DNA of 64,000 bases from an uncultured Tateyamaria sp. (GTDB lineage: Bacteria > Pseudomonadota > Alphaproteobacteria > Rhodobacterales > Rhodobacteraceae), in assembly GCF_947503705.1 (NCBI RefSeq), contig NZ_CANNES010000006.1, positions 1-64,000 of the forward strand, in the 5' to 3' direction. Below, one piece after another: positions 1 through 8,031 of this stretch. Within the stretch, counting starts at the first letter, position 1. The number at the start of each line of letters is the position of its first letter. The translations under genes and the position numbers were made by a program. Below the pieces are notes generated by a model that was given only the letters and a program-made list of their open reading frames with translations, had not been told where the DNA came from and searched no databases.

Positions 1-285
1 TAACAATGGACCCCGTCGTCATCAAACACAGATTCATGAACGCAGTCACAAAATAAAAAATAAAAAAAACCAGGGGGGTAGCTTAAGCCAACCTTCACAA
101 CTTTGAGCCTATGGTGCCTGAACCGACACTGGTATGGGCAGCCATAGGCAATGATTTGGAGCAGGCAAGCGCGCGGCGTATACAGCACGCGAAACGATTT
201 TAAAGATTTGACTGATCCGCATTTCAATGTGGTTTATGTGGCATGTGTGTCCTTCGTTTTTGGCTCAAATATGCGTTGATGCAGG
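1..285. other. Non-coding region upstream of cheB
   Basis: No reading frame here looks like a protein. An A-rich tract lies at about 50-70. An inverted repeat with GCCTATGG at 107-114 and CCATAGGC at 142-149 could form a hairpin, extended by TGCC/GGCA with one bulged base. The stretch may be the cheB leader and promoter, or the end of a gene outside the window. No tRNA-like fold was seen. Confidence 0.5.
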
Positions 286-1338
286 GTGATCACATCAGCA
301 ATCCCCAAAGATCGCCCCTTGCGGGCTGTGATTGTCGACGACTCGCTAACCATGCGGCGTTGGCTGGACAGTGTCCTGAACCGCGATGCCAGGCTTCAAG
401 TTGTCGGCATGGCGGGAACCGCTGAAGAGGCGCGTGCGGTCATAAAGGCGACACAGCCGGATGTCCTGACGCTGGACATTGAAATGCCCGGTATGAATGG
501 TTTGGAGTTTCTGTCGCATATTATGCGGTTGCGTCCCATGCCGGTGGTCATGCTGTCCTCCAGGTTTGACAAAAACCTGTCTTTTGTTGCCAAAGCCAAA
601 CAGATAGGTGCGGTTGCGTGCGTCAAGAAACCTGTCTTTCCAACGCCAACCGCGGTTCAGCATTTGTGCGATCAGATTGTCGCCGCAGTGCGAGGTACCA
701 CCGGCGCACAAAAAACGTCGTCGCTGGCACCGCGCACCGCAGCCAACAGCAAAGTCATCCTGATCGGCGCGTCAACAGGTGGCGTGGCTGCGATTGAGGC
801 TTTGCTGTCCCAAACACCTCAGGATGCGCCGCCAATCGTCATCGCACAACATATGCCGCATGCCTTTCTGGTCAGCTTTGTTGAGCGATTGAACCGGCTT
901 TCGGGCCGAAACGTGGACTTTGCGCAGGATGGTGATGTTCTGAACCCGGGCGAGGTTCGGATTGCTCCTTCGCAAGCGATGCAAACCTGTATTGCCTGGC
1001 ACAGCAATGCATGGCGCATCCAACATGTAGAACAACAGCCCGAACATATGTTCTGCCCTTCGGTCGATGTTCTGTTTTCCTCGGCCGCCCCTTGGGCGAG
1101 ATATGTCGCCGCTGCACTTTTGACCGGGTTGGGAACGGACGGAGCTCGGGGCATGCAAACACTGTTGCAAAACGGCGCCCAGACGGTTGTGCAATCACAA
1201 GAAAGCTGCGTCGTCTACGGAATGCCGGGGGCGGCGCAGCGGTTGGGCGCGGCCCAGCACGAGGTTGATATTGGTGAAATTGGACCGCTGTTGATGAAAC
1301 TGGTGGCAACCCCTGTCCACATGGGGGGCGGGCTTTGA
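286..1338 (+). CDS. cheB: Chemotaxis response regulator protein-glutamate methylesterase CheB
   Basis: This enzyme removes methyl groups from (and can deamidate) chemoreceptor glutamates during adaptation. An N-terminal receiver domain (about residues 12-125) has the acidic pair D18-D19 and phosphoacceptor D64 in TLDIEMPG. The C-terminal esterase domain shows the serine motif IGASTGG (about 165), the histidine in IAQHMP and the aspartate in GLGTDGARGM, which form the family's Ser-His-Asp triad. At 350 residues it has normal length. The start is GTG at 286, chosen because it places the receiver strand correctly. Its stop overlaps the cheD start by four bases, so the two are probably translationally coupled. 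It points toward, not along, the cheA operon. Confidence 0.95.
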   Translation: MITSAIPKDRPLRAVIVDDSLTMRRWLDSVLNRDARLQVVGMAGTAEEARAVIKATQPDVLTLDIEMPGMNGLEFLSHIMRLRPMPVVMLSSRFDKNLSFVAKAKQIGAVACVKKPVFPTPTAVQHLCDQIVAAVRGTTGAQKTSSLAPRTAANSKVILIGASTGGVAAIEALLSQTPQDAPPIVIAQHMPHAFLVSFVERLNRLSGRNVDFAQDGDVLNPGEVRIAPSQAMQTCIAWHSNAWRIQHVEQQPEHMFCPSVDVLFSSAAPWARYVAAALLTGLGTDGARGMQTLLQNGAQTVVQSQESCVVYGMPGAAQRLGAAQHEVDIGEIGPLLMKLVATPVHMGGGL

Positions 1339-1847
1339 CAGAGACCCGTTTGCATATCACCCAGGGCGAATTTGCGGTGGGTACTGATCATGAGCTCGTG
1401 ATTTCGACGTTGCTTGGATCCTGCGTTTCTTGCTGTCTCTGGGATTGCGAGGCCGGTGTCGGTGGTATGAACCATATGTTGTTGGCCCGGCCAAGTGCAG
1501 GCGCATCTGCGCATACCCTGTCCGGCATCAATGCAATGGAATTGTTGATCAACGAGTTGATCAAACTGGGGGCACGGCGTGACAGACTGAGCGCAAAGGT
1601 CTTTGGTGGAGCCCGCATGATCTCTGGCTTGTCAGATATCGGCGCGGAAAATGCTGCGTTCACCAAAGCCTATCTTGAGGCCGAAGGAATTCCATTGGTG
1701 ACTGAATCCCTGGGGGGGTGCCAGGCGCGCAACTTGCGTTTTTGGCCGACCACAGGTCGGGCGCAGCAAAAACTGACGGATGTACGGTTGCGGGACGCGG
1801 AAAGTCATGCGCCATTGTCCACAGGCAATGCGATTGAGTTGTTCTGA
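1335..1847 (+). CDS. cheD: Chemoreceptor glutamine deamidase CheD
   Basis: CheD deamidates glutamines on methyl-accepting chemotaxis proteins so that they become methylatable. The 170-residue protein has the family's nucleophile C30 in LGSCVSCC and catalytic H47 in GGMNHMLL, followed by the KVFGGARM segment. The start is TTG at 1335, inside a TTGA overlap with the cheB stop; no ATG lies at a suitable place. It is the last gene of the short cheBD unit and is convergent with the - strand chemotaxis operon; only 39 bases separate the two stop codons. Confidence 0.93.
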   Translation: MTETRLHITQGEFAVGTDHELVISTLLGSCVSCCLWDCEAGVGGMNHMLLARPSAGASAHTLSGINAMELLINELIKLGARRDRLSAKVFGGARMISGLSDIGAENAAFTKAYLEAEGIPLVTESLGGCQARNLRFWPTTGRAQQKLTDVRLRDAESHAPLSTGNAIELF

Positions 1848-1886
1848 AGTTGAGGCGTATTTGGCGGTTTGGAATCTGTTTGCGAA

Positions 1887-2222
1887 TTAGAAGAGATCAA
1901 CCACACCCGAAGCTTGAGTTGCTTGTTTTGGCGCGTCGTTCAAGAGATCGCGCGTCGCAGAAAGCTTCAATGAGTTAAGGTGGTGTACACGATCCTGACC
2001 GTCAGCAGTCAATGCTTGGACCAGCCGCGACAGGTCTCGCAGAGACTGGGACAGGTGGTCGAGGCGCTGAAGGTCCTGGACGAAGGTGGATGTGACGGAA
2101 TCCCGCTGATGCGCGATCAATTGCGCCACGATATGTTCGATATAAAGCGCGTCGTCGGAAAGCGAACCCAAATGTGTGGCAACGCGATCAAGCGTGAGTG
2201 GATCAACGTGATGTTCCGTCAC
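1887..2222 (-). CDS. Small helical chemotaxis protein with DxxxQ motif, CheT/CheZ-like phosphatase candidate
   Basis: This 111-residue protein appears all-helical and does not match a family I can name with certainty. Residues 55-59 read DHLSQ, fitting the DxxxQ signature of CheZ and of the small Sinorhizobium CheT protein, where Asp and Gln promote dephosphorylation of CheY. The tail ends in DLF, a short acidic-hydrophobic end of the kind CheZ uses to dock on CheY, though this is only suggestive. The GTG start overlaps the stop of the upstream cheY by four bases (GTGA), so it should be made together with that CheY. It is the last gene of the operon. The gene is well supported; the phosphatase function is inference. 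Confidence 0.6.
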   Translation of the reverse strand: MTEHHVDPLTLDRVATHLGSLSDDALYIEHIVAQLIAHQRDSVTSTFVQDLQRLDHLSQSLRDLSRLVQALTADGQDRVHHLNSLKLSATRDLLNDAPKQATQASGVVDLF

Positions 2223-2605
2223 AGCGGCCCCACGACGGTTTCAATGCATTTTCGCAGATCTGCGGGTTCGAATGGTTTTTTGAGATAGTTGTTCATACCC
2301 AGTTTACGGCCGTAATCGATGATCTGTTGTTCGGCGCGGCCAGTGATCAGAATAAATCCAATCCCTTTTGTTTTGGCAGCACTGCGCAAGTGGTGCAAAA
2401 GCTTCAACCCGTCCATGTTCGGCATGTTATAGTCCGAGATGACCAAGTGTACGGGGCTCTTGGCAAGAGTTTGCAGCGCGTCGTTCCCGTCTTCGGCCGT
2501 CGACACATGGCGCACACCCAAACCGTCCAGTGCCTGAGTGATCAAGCCGCGGCTTGTGGACATATCGTCCACGACCATGATCCGTATTTGATCGCGCAAT
2601 GCCAT
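2219..2605 (-). CDS. Single-domain response regulator, CheY-like
   Basis: This is a 128-residue stand-alone receiver domain. The acidic pair lies in MVVDDMS, the phosphoacceptor aspartate in ISDYNMPNMDG, the conserved Thr in LITGRAE and the conserved Lys in YLKKPFEP. The ATG at 2605 is preceded by a GGGAG ribosome-binding site; an upstream in-frame extension into cheR looks non-coding. It follows cheR by 13 bases and overlaps the downstream small DxxxQ gene. It is one of two CheY proteins in this locus, so one may drive the motor while the other serves as a phosphate sink; the sequence does not decide which. Confidence 0.92.
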   Translation of the reverse strand: MALRDQIRIMVVDDMSTSRGLITQALDGLGVRHVSTAEDGNDALQTLAKSPVHLVISDYNMPNMDGLKLLHHLRSAAKTKGIGFILITGRAEQQIIDYGRKLGMNNYLKKPFEPADLRKCIETVVGPL

Positions 2606-2618
2606 GCGACGTCTCCCG

Positions 2619-3485
2619 TTAATTATGCCGAATTGCGGAAAGTTGTTTGTCTGCTTTGTAAGCAGTGGGCCCGATTGTCGAAAATCCAAAGCTGTCGGGT
2701 GAGCTGATCCGTTCTGAATGCCCGAGGAAAAACATGCCATCTTGTGCCAGTGCTTCTTTGAATCTTGGCCAGAGCTTTTCTTGGGTTTTTGTATCAAAAT
2801 AGATGACCACATTTCTGCAAAAAATCGCGTCGAATGTCTGTCGCATCGGCCACGCGCCAAGCAGGTTCAATTCTCTGAAGGAAATGATTTTTTTGAGATA
2901 ATCCTGCACAGTCAAGCATCCCGCGTTGTTTGGCGCCTGTTCAAAAAAGCCGGACTTGTTGGCCTCTGACACTGCCGTCAGTTGCTGTTCTGGATATGTG
3001 CCGCGTGTTGCAAACGCGACGACGTTCGGATCGATGTCGGTGGCCAGTATACGAAAGTCTGCGCGTGCCAGAGCAGGCTCGGTACGACACAAGTGCATTG
3101 CAATCGAATAGGGTTCTTGACCGTTTGAACAACCTGCCGACCAAATGCGGATGCGTTGGCCGGTGGCAATTTTCTTTCTGAAGATCGGCAAAAGATGCTC
3201 GGTCAGCAGATCGAAATGGTGTGGTTCGCGAAAAAAATGTGACACGTTTGTGGTGAGAGCGGAAATCATAAAGCGGAGTTCATCGCGCCCCGGATCAGAA
3301 CATACCAGCGAGGCATATTGGTCAAAATCGTGTATCTGCAAAGCGCGAAGCCTGTGCCTGAGGCGGGATTGGACCATCAGCAGCTTCTCCGGCACCAACA
3401 GCAAACCGCTTTCACGATAGGCCAACGCGGCAATATCCTTGAATGTATCAAGGCCGAGCGTGGCTTGTGTCGCGCCCGCAGACAT
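2619..3485 (-). CDS. cheR: Chemotaxis protein-glutamate O-methyltransferase CheR
   Basis: CheR uses S-adenosylmethionine to methylate receptor glutamates. The 288-residue protein has the N-terminal helical CheR domain and then the methyltransferase fold. The SAM-binding motif IWSAGCSNGQEPYS lies near residue 120, and FCRNVVIYF lies near residue 225. There is no added TPR or pentapeptide-binding domain. The ATG shares one base with the TAA stop of cheW (TAATG), an arrangement typical of coupled translation. It follows cheA and cheW in the - strand operon. Confidence 0.95.
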   Translation of the reverse strand: MSAGATQATLGLDTFKDIAALAYRESGLLLVPEKLLMVQSRLRHRLRALQIHDFDQYASLVCSDPGRDELRFMISALTTNVSHFFREPHHFDLLTEHLLPIFRKKIATGQRIRIWSAGCSNGQEPYSIAMHLCRTEPALARADFRILATDIDPNVVAFATRGTYPEQQLTAVSEANKSGFFEQAPNNAGCLTVQDYLKKIISFRELNLLGAWPMRQTFDAIFCRNVVIYFDTKTQEKLWPRFKEALAQDGMFFLGHSERISSPDSFGFSTIGPTAYKADKQLSAIRHN

Positions 3486-3943
3486 TAAGCCGCGTCGCTG
3501 CGCAAAGTGTTCACGATATGCGAGAGGTCGAGCACACGGATCATGCGATCATCGATCAACGTCAGTGACTTGATCACACTCGGACCTTGGCCCGAGGTGC
3601 TGTCCGGTGGTGGCTGCAAGTCTTCTTCGGTCAGCGCAATGATATCGGATACCGCATCGACCAACAGACCTGTCATGATGTCATCATGTTTGACAACGAT
3701 GATCACGTTCCGCTCCGTTTTGTCTCGCACCGGCAGGCCAAGCCGTTCGGCCAGATCCATCACTGGCAAAACGGTGCCACGCAGGTTTATCACACCCTTC
3801 ATGTAGCTTGGCGCGTGGGGCAGGGGGGTGGCGCGTGTCCACCCGCGAATTTCGCGAACACACATGATGTCGAGGGAATATTCCTGATCGCTCAACTCAA
3901 AAGTGAGCAGTTCAACGGGCGTGGCAGTCTTTTTGTCACTCAT
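3485..3943 (-). CDS. cheW: Chemotaxis coupling protein CheW
   Basis: CheW links chemoreceptors to the kinase CheA at the inner face of the membrane. The 152-residue protein is a single CheW domain. It begins TFELSDQEYSLDI and carries the typical MKGVINLRGTVLPVMDL core and a LLVDAVSDI segment. One base separates it from the cheA stop and one base overlaps cheR, so cheA, cheW and cheR form a tightly packed unit. Confidence 0.95.
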   Translation of the reverse strand: MSDKKTATPVELLTFELSDQEYSLDIMCVREIRGWTRATPLPHAPSYMKGVINLRGTVLPVMDLAERLGLPVRDKTERNVIIVVKHDDIMTGLLVDAVSDIIALTEEDLQPPPDSTSGQGPSVIKSLTLIDDRMIRVLDLSHIVNTLRSDAA

Positions 3944-3944
3944 C

Positions 3945-6071
3945 TCAAGCTTCCTGTTTTTGCAAGGCAGGTGCGGGCATAATATCCGTGCTTGCCTGCG
4001 CGATGATGTCGGATGGATCCAGGATCAACGCGATCTGTCCGTCGCCAAGAATCGTTGCGGCGGCGATCCCCGGGGCCCGATAAAACCCGTCGTCGAGACC
4101 TTTGATGACGACCTGTCTCTGGTCTTGGATCTCGTCCACGATGAGGGCTGCACGCGTGCCGTCCTCTTGCGTAATCAAAAGTGCGGCACTGTCCACGTAA
4201 CTGTCTCGGCGTTCACGGTAGCCCAGTTGCAGACCCAAATCGAACAGCGGAACAAAGCCCCCACGCACGCGCACCACATTGAAACCGGGCTGGATTTCAT
4301 CAAGGTTTTCAGCGCTCAAGGTGAGGGTCTCCGCGACAACATTCAGGGGCAATACAAGCGTTTCGTCGGCGACTTTCACAACCATTCCGTCCAACACCGC
4401 AAGCGTCAATGGCAGCGAAATCGAAAAGGTGGTGCCCTCGCCCCTGTTCGAGGAAATCGAAATCCGCCCGCCGAGCGATTGAATAGAGGTGCGCACCACA
4501 TCCATGCCCACACCGCGCCCGGACAGATCGGACACTGTACCAGCGGTCGAGAATCCGGGCAGAAACAGAAGGTTGTCGATTTCGGATTCCGAAAGTGCAC
4601 TGTCGGCTGGAATCAGCCCTTTATCGATTGCGATTTGCATGACGCTTGGCCGGTCAATCCCCCCGCCATCATCGCTCACTTCGATGATAACACGACCTGA
4701 GCGATGTGCTGCCGTGAGGCGCACTTGCCCTTCAGCGGGTTTGCCGGCCGCAGCCCTGTCTTGGGTGTTTTCCAACCCGTGATCGACCGCATTGCGGATC
4801 ATGTGTGTCAGTGGGTCGGCCAATCGCTCGATCACGGTCTTGTCGACTTCGGTCGTCTCGCCTTCGGTGATCAGGCGCACGTCTTTGCCAACCGCCGCAG
4901 ACGCTTCGCGCACGATGCGTGACATGCGTTGAAACAGGGATTTCACCGGCTGTGCCCGGATCATCATTACGCTGTCCTGAATGTCACGCGTAAGCCGCTG
5001 AAACTCCTCCAGGCCGTTCATGGCATCGGAATGTGGGGATAAACCGGAGCTTTCGAGGCTTTGCGCCAACATGGCCTGATTGATCACGAGTTCGCCAACG
5101 AGGTTGACCAAACGCTCGATCCGGTCGAGATCAACGCGTACAACGGATTTCGCAGCAGTTGGCGGTGGGGTGCTGACCTTTCGCTCGACTATGGGAGGGG
5201 CAAGGGGTTCTTCGGTGATCGGGAGAAGTTCTGAATCAGGAGCAGGTGTTTCCAGCTCGAGAAGCGAAGGAAGCGTTTCGCCGGTGGTCATACCGTCATT
5301 GAGAGAGGAAATAGTAAGGCTGCACAGCCCTTCAACGAACTCAAAGACAGACGTGACCTCGTCTTTGTGCGCTTGGGTGTGAAGGTCGATGGTCCACCAC
5401 AAATACGGAGTTTCCGGCGCCAGTTCGACGAGGGTCGGGATCTTTTCAGTATGGCAAGTGACCTTGCAATCGCCCATGTCACACAGCGCTCGCAGGATTG
5501 GGACGGCGTCATTGCCTGTCTCGAACATCTCAGGCTCAGGGGCGAAGGTGATGCGAAAGCCCGACTGTGGGCTTGAATTGTCTGGCGTCGCATCCAAGTC
5601 GGGGAGGTCCGGCAGATCAAAATCCAGCGCCAATCCCAACGGTTGAAAGTCGATTTCTTCGTCTGCCTCTGTTTCGTCCTCGGTGACGTGTTTGTTCAGC
5701 TCTGTCAGAATTGCCTGTCCTTCGGCATCAGGCATGTCCAATTCATCGCGACAGGCGCGCACGAGGTCCGACAGATGGTCAGCGGCACGGAAGAATAGTT
5801 TCAGCAGGTCAGGTTCGACTGTTAGATGCCCGCTGCGGACCTGATCAAGCACGGTCTCGTAACGGTGCGCGAAGCGCACGAGCGGTTCGAGGCCAAACGC
5901 CCCGGCACCCCCCTTGATCGAGTGGACCGCGCGAAAGACGATGTTGATGGTTTCAGTATCGTCCGCGCCATCATCCATCACCTGTAGCTCGTCTTGCATC
6001 GCTTCAAGCAGTTCCTCGCATTCAATGAAAAACGACGCGCGGATCTCGGCCATCGGATCGGGGGAGGTCAT
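3945..6071 (-). CDS. cheA: Chemotaxis histidine kinase CheA
   Basis: CheA autophosphorylates and passes phosphate to CheY and CheB. The 708-residue protein has an N-terminal HPt domain with phosphoacceptor H50 in FRAVHSIKGGAGAFG. Residues 170-290 form a less conserved P2-like region. The dimerisation helices (RIERLVNLVGELVINQ, near 305), an HHATPase domain (DPLTHMIRNAVDHGLE and the GRGVGMDVVR box) and a C-terminal CheW-like regulatory domain follow. Domain order and length are standard for class P5-containing CheA. It lies 9 bases after cheY and immediately before cheW. Confidence 0.96.
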   Translation of the reverse strand: MTSPDPMAEIRASFFIECEELLEAMQDELQVMDDGADDTETINIVFRAVHSIKGGAGAFGLEPLVRFAHRYETVLDQVRSGHLTVEPDLLKLFFRAADHLSDLVRACRDELDMPDAEGQAILTELNKHVTEDETEADEEIDFQPLGLALDFDLPDLPDLDATPDNSSPQSGFRITFAPEPEMFETGNDAVPILRALCDMGDCKVTCHTEKIPTLVELAPETPYLWWTIDLHTQAHKDEVTSVFEFVEGLCSLTISSLNDGMTTGETLPSLLELETPAPDSELLPITEEPLAPPIVERKVSTPPPTAAKSVVRVDLDRIERLVNLVGELVINQAMLAQSLESSGLSPHSDAMNGLEEFQRLTRDIQDSVMMIRAQPVKSLFQRMSRIVREASAAVGKDVRLITEGETTEVDKTVIERLADPLTHMIRNAVDHGLENTQDRAAAGKPAEGQVRLTAAHRSGRVIIEVSDDGGGIDRPSVMQIAIDKGLIPADSALSESEIDNLLFLPGFSTAGTVSDLSGRGVGMDVVRTSIQSLGGRISISSNRGEGTTFSISLPLTLAVLDGMVVKVADETLVLPLNVVAETLTLSAENLDEIQPGFNVVRVRGGFVPLFDLGLQLGYRERRDSYVDSAALLITQEDGTRAALIVDEIQDQRQVVIKGLDDGFYRAPGIAAATILGDGQIALILDPSDIIAQASTDIMPAPALQKQEA

Positions 6072-6080
6072 CAGATGCTC

Positions 6081-6446
6081 CTATCCTGCAACCATTTGCA
6101 AGGCTTTGACGAGCTTGGCCGGATCGAAGGGTTTTACGATCCAACCGGTGGCACCCGCGTTTCGGGCGCGCATTTTCAGTTCGGGCGCCGCCTCGGTGGT
6201 CAGGACCAGAATGGGTGTCGCACGGTGGCTGCTTTGATCGCGCACCGCGTCGATGAAGCCGAACCCGTCCATGCGGGGCATATTGATGTCAGTGATGATC
6301 ACGTCCGGTGTAATACCGGACAGTACCTCGGTGCCGTGCACGCCATCGTCAGCGGTGTGGACGGTGAACCCAGCAGGCTCAAGCGCGAGCCGGATCATGT
6401 CGCGCATCGTGCGGCTGTCGTCTACGGCCAGAACTTCAAGGGTCAT
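6081..6446 (-). CDS. cheY: Chemotaxis response regulator CheY
   Basis: This is a 121-residue receiver-only protein. It has the acidic pair in LAVDDSRTMRD, the phosphoacceptor aspartate in IITDINMPRMDG, the switch Thr in LVLTTEAAP and the Lys in WIVKPFDP. Trp stands where E. coli CheY has Tyr106. It sits directly upstream of cheA and overlaps the STAS gene by four bases. It is distinct in sequence from the second CheY at the end of the operon. Confidence 0.95.
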   Translation of the reverse strand: MTLEVLAVDDSRTMRDMIRLALEPAGFTVHTADDGVHGTEVLSGITPDVIITDINMPRMDGFGFIDAVRDQSSHRATPILVLTTEAAPELKMRARNAGATGWIVKPFDPAKLVKALQMVAG

Positions 6447-6721
6447 CGCGCACCCTCCGCCAGCATTTCAGGGGTCAGTCCCATGCAGGACAATTGCTGC
6501 ACTGCGCGTTCGGTCAGCCCGGTGATCTCAAGGCTGCCGCCCGCATCCAGAACGGTCCGGGCAGCACTTATGATCGATTGGGCGCAAAGGGCCCCCAAAT
6601 GGGTGATTTCGCTGCCGTCCAAGACAACTTTACCCCCTGGCACCTGAGACGCCATGCTTTGCGTTAGAGTTGCGACCGCTGCCAGATCCAGCCGCGGTGG
6701 CAATACAATCGGTTCAACCAT
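6443..6721 (-). CDS. STAS-domain protein at the head of the chemotaxis operon
   Basis: This 92-residue protein has the size and alternating strand-helix pattern of a single STAS (anti-sigma-antagonist-like) domain, with VVLDGSEITHLGALCAQ as the central segment. I do not see the usual DSxG phosphoserine loop, so phosphorylation control of the SpoIIAA kind is doubtful. It is the first gene of the - strand che operon and overlaps cheY by four bases. Its role is unknown; it may be an accessory protein of the signalling complex. Confidence 0.8.
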   Translation of the reverse strand: MVEPIVLPPRLDLAAVATLTQSMASQVPGGKVVLDGSEITHLGALCAQSIISAARTVLDAGGSLEITGLTERAVQQLSCMGLTPEMLAEGAR

Positions 6722-6809
6722 TGATCACCTGACCCGTTTCAAAAATCTGACGTCGCATCACGGCCTCCGTATCACAAAAACAACGAGGCAACTTCTAGCG
6801 GACGGTCCG

Positions 6810-6824
6810 TTAAGACCGCGTTAC
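6810..6824. promoter_or_regulatory. Possible CtrA-like site upstream of the che operon
   Basis: TTAA, seven bases, then TTAC resembles the TTAA-N7-TTAA box of the cell-cycle regulator CtrA with one mismatch. It lies about 90 bases before the STAS gene start. CtrA is known to control motility genes in this group, and chpT of the same relay lies in this window. A chance match remains possible. Confidence 0.3.
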
Positions 6825-6885
6825 CCTCAGACCGGGCAAATGACTTTTTTGATGAAATTCGGATACGGTTCTGTTCTGAAACAGA

Positions 6886-6918
6886 AATAGCCCGCAGCGC
6901 AACACGCCGCGGGCTATT
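6886..6918 (-). terminator. Hairpin terminator after the one-carbon operon
   Basis: A perfect 10-bp inverted repeat (AATAGCCCGC at 6886-6895, GCGGGCTATT at 6909-6918) lies just past the stop of the methyltransferase gene at 6937. On the - strand it is followed by a short pyrimidine-rich tract (TTCTGTTTC), so it is a plausible intrinsic terminator with a weak U run. Confidence 0.65.
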
Positions 6919-6936
6919 CAAACGCGATTGGTCTGT

Positions 6937-8019
6937 TCAGGCGCGCCGACGTCGTCCGCCGCTGCGGCCCGCACGACCGCGCCCTTCTTCACCTGCTTTG
7001 GGGGGCTGGCGGTTGAAGGCAATCCACGCGCCGCCACCCTCGTCATTGTTGGTGAGGAAGTTGGCCGCGCGGATCGCTTCCATTTCCTTGCCCGCGCGGG
7101 GCTTGGTCGAGCCCATGCCGAACATCTGCACAAAAGCCTCGTCATCCATGCCCTCAGGCAGGATGATACCAGCGGCTTCGATTTCGGCCCGTTTTTCGGC
7201 AATCTTGAGCGGCCCGACGGGCAGGGCAACCGGGTTCATGATTGCCGAAGTCATCCCGGCACCCATCGCCATGGGCAGGAAAGCGTTGTTGATGCCGTGC
7301 CGGTTGGGCAGGCCGAAGGAGATGTTGGAAGCACCGCAGGTGGTGTTCACGCCCAGTTCTTCGCGCAAACGACGCACCAGGGTAAAGACCTGCAAACCGG
7401 CTGTGCCCATGGCCCCGATGGGCATCACAAGCGGGTCGACCACGATATCATGGGCGGGAATGCCGAAATCAGCGGCCCGTTCCACGATCTTTTTGGCAAC
7501 GGCAAAACGCACATCGGGATCTTCGGAGATACCGGTGTCGTCGTTAGAAATGGCCACGACGGGCACGTTGTATTTCTTAACCAGCGGCAGGACCAGTTCC
7601 AGGCGTTCTTCTTCGCCTGTGACGGAGTTCAACAAAGGCCGCCCTTCGGCAGCAGCAAGGCCGTTTTCCAGAGCACCGGGCACCGAGCTGTCGATGCAAA
7701 GGGGCGTGTCGGTCACGGCCTGAACCCGCTCGACCAATTCGCGCATCAGTGTGGGTTCGACAAAGTTGTTGTCGGCGTAACGTGGGTCTTCGGCCATCTT
7801 GTTGGAGAACACCGCGCCGGAGTTGATGTCGAGAATGGTGGCACCAGCGGCCGCCTGGGCCACGGCATCCGCCTCAACCCGGGAGAAGTCGCCGCGCTCC
7901 AATTCTTCGTTCAGGATCTTGCGCCCGGTTGGATTGATCCGCTCTCCGATGACCGCAAAGGGCTGATCAAAGCCGATGATGGCGGTCTTGGTCTTGGATT
8001 CGACGATGGTGCGTACCAT
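6937..8019 (-). CDS. Methyltetrahydrofolate:corrinoid methyltransferase (pterin-binding domain)
   Basis: This 360-residue protein has the dihydropteroate-synthase-like TIM barrel used to bind methyl-tetrahydrofolate in MetH and corrinoid methyltransferases. Visible motifs are FAVIGERINPTGR near residue 20, ATILDINSGAV near 60 and LCIDSSVPGALENGL near 107. It lacks both a B12-binding and a homocysteine-binding domain, so it must work with separate subunits. Some Rhodobacteraceae have a methionine synthase split into separate proteins, and this gene fits the pterin module of such a system; demethylation pathways are an alternative. The C-terminus is an unusual Gly/Arg-rich tail ending GRRRRA. 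It lies 12 bases after a MetF-like gene. Confidence 0.85.
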   Translation of the reverse strand: MVRTIVESKTKTAIIGFDQPFAVIGERINPTGRKILNEELERGDFSRVEADAVAQAAAGATILDINSGAVFSNKMAEDPRYADNNFVEPTLMRELVERVQAVTDTPLCIDSSVPGALENGLAAAEGRPLLNSVTGEEERLELVLPLVKKYNVPVVAISNDDTGISEDPDVRFAVAKKIVERAADFGIPAHDIVVDPLVMPIGAMGTAGLQVFTLVRRLREELGVNTTCGASNISFGLPNRHGINNAFLPMAMGAGMTSAIMNPVALPVGPLKIAEKRAEIEAAGIILPEGMDDEAFVQMFGMGSTKPRAGKEMEAIRAANFLTNNDEGGGAWIAFNRQPPKAGEEGRGRAGRSGGRRRRA

Positions 8020-8031
8020 TCAAATAGTCCT

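Noticed and set aside
50-70. A-rich run as the U tract of a - strand terminator
   Set aside because: The nearest hairpin (107-149) ends 37 bases away, too far for intrinsic termination.
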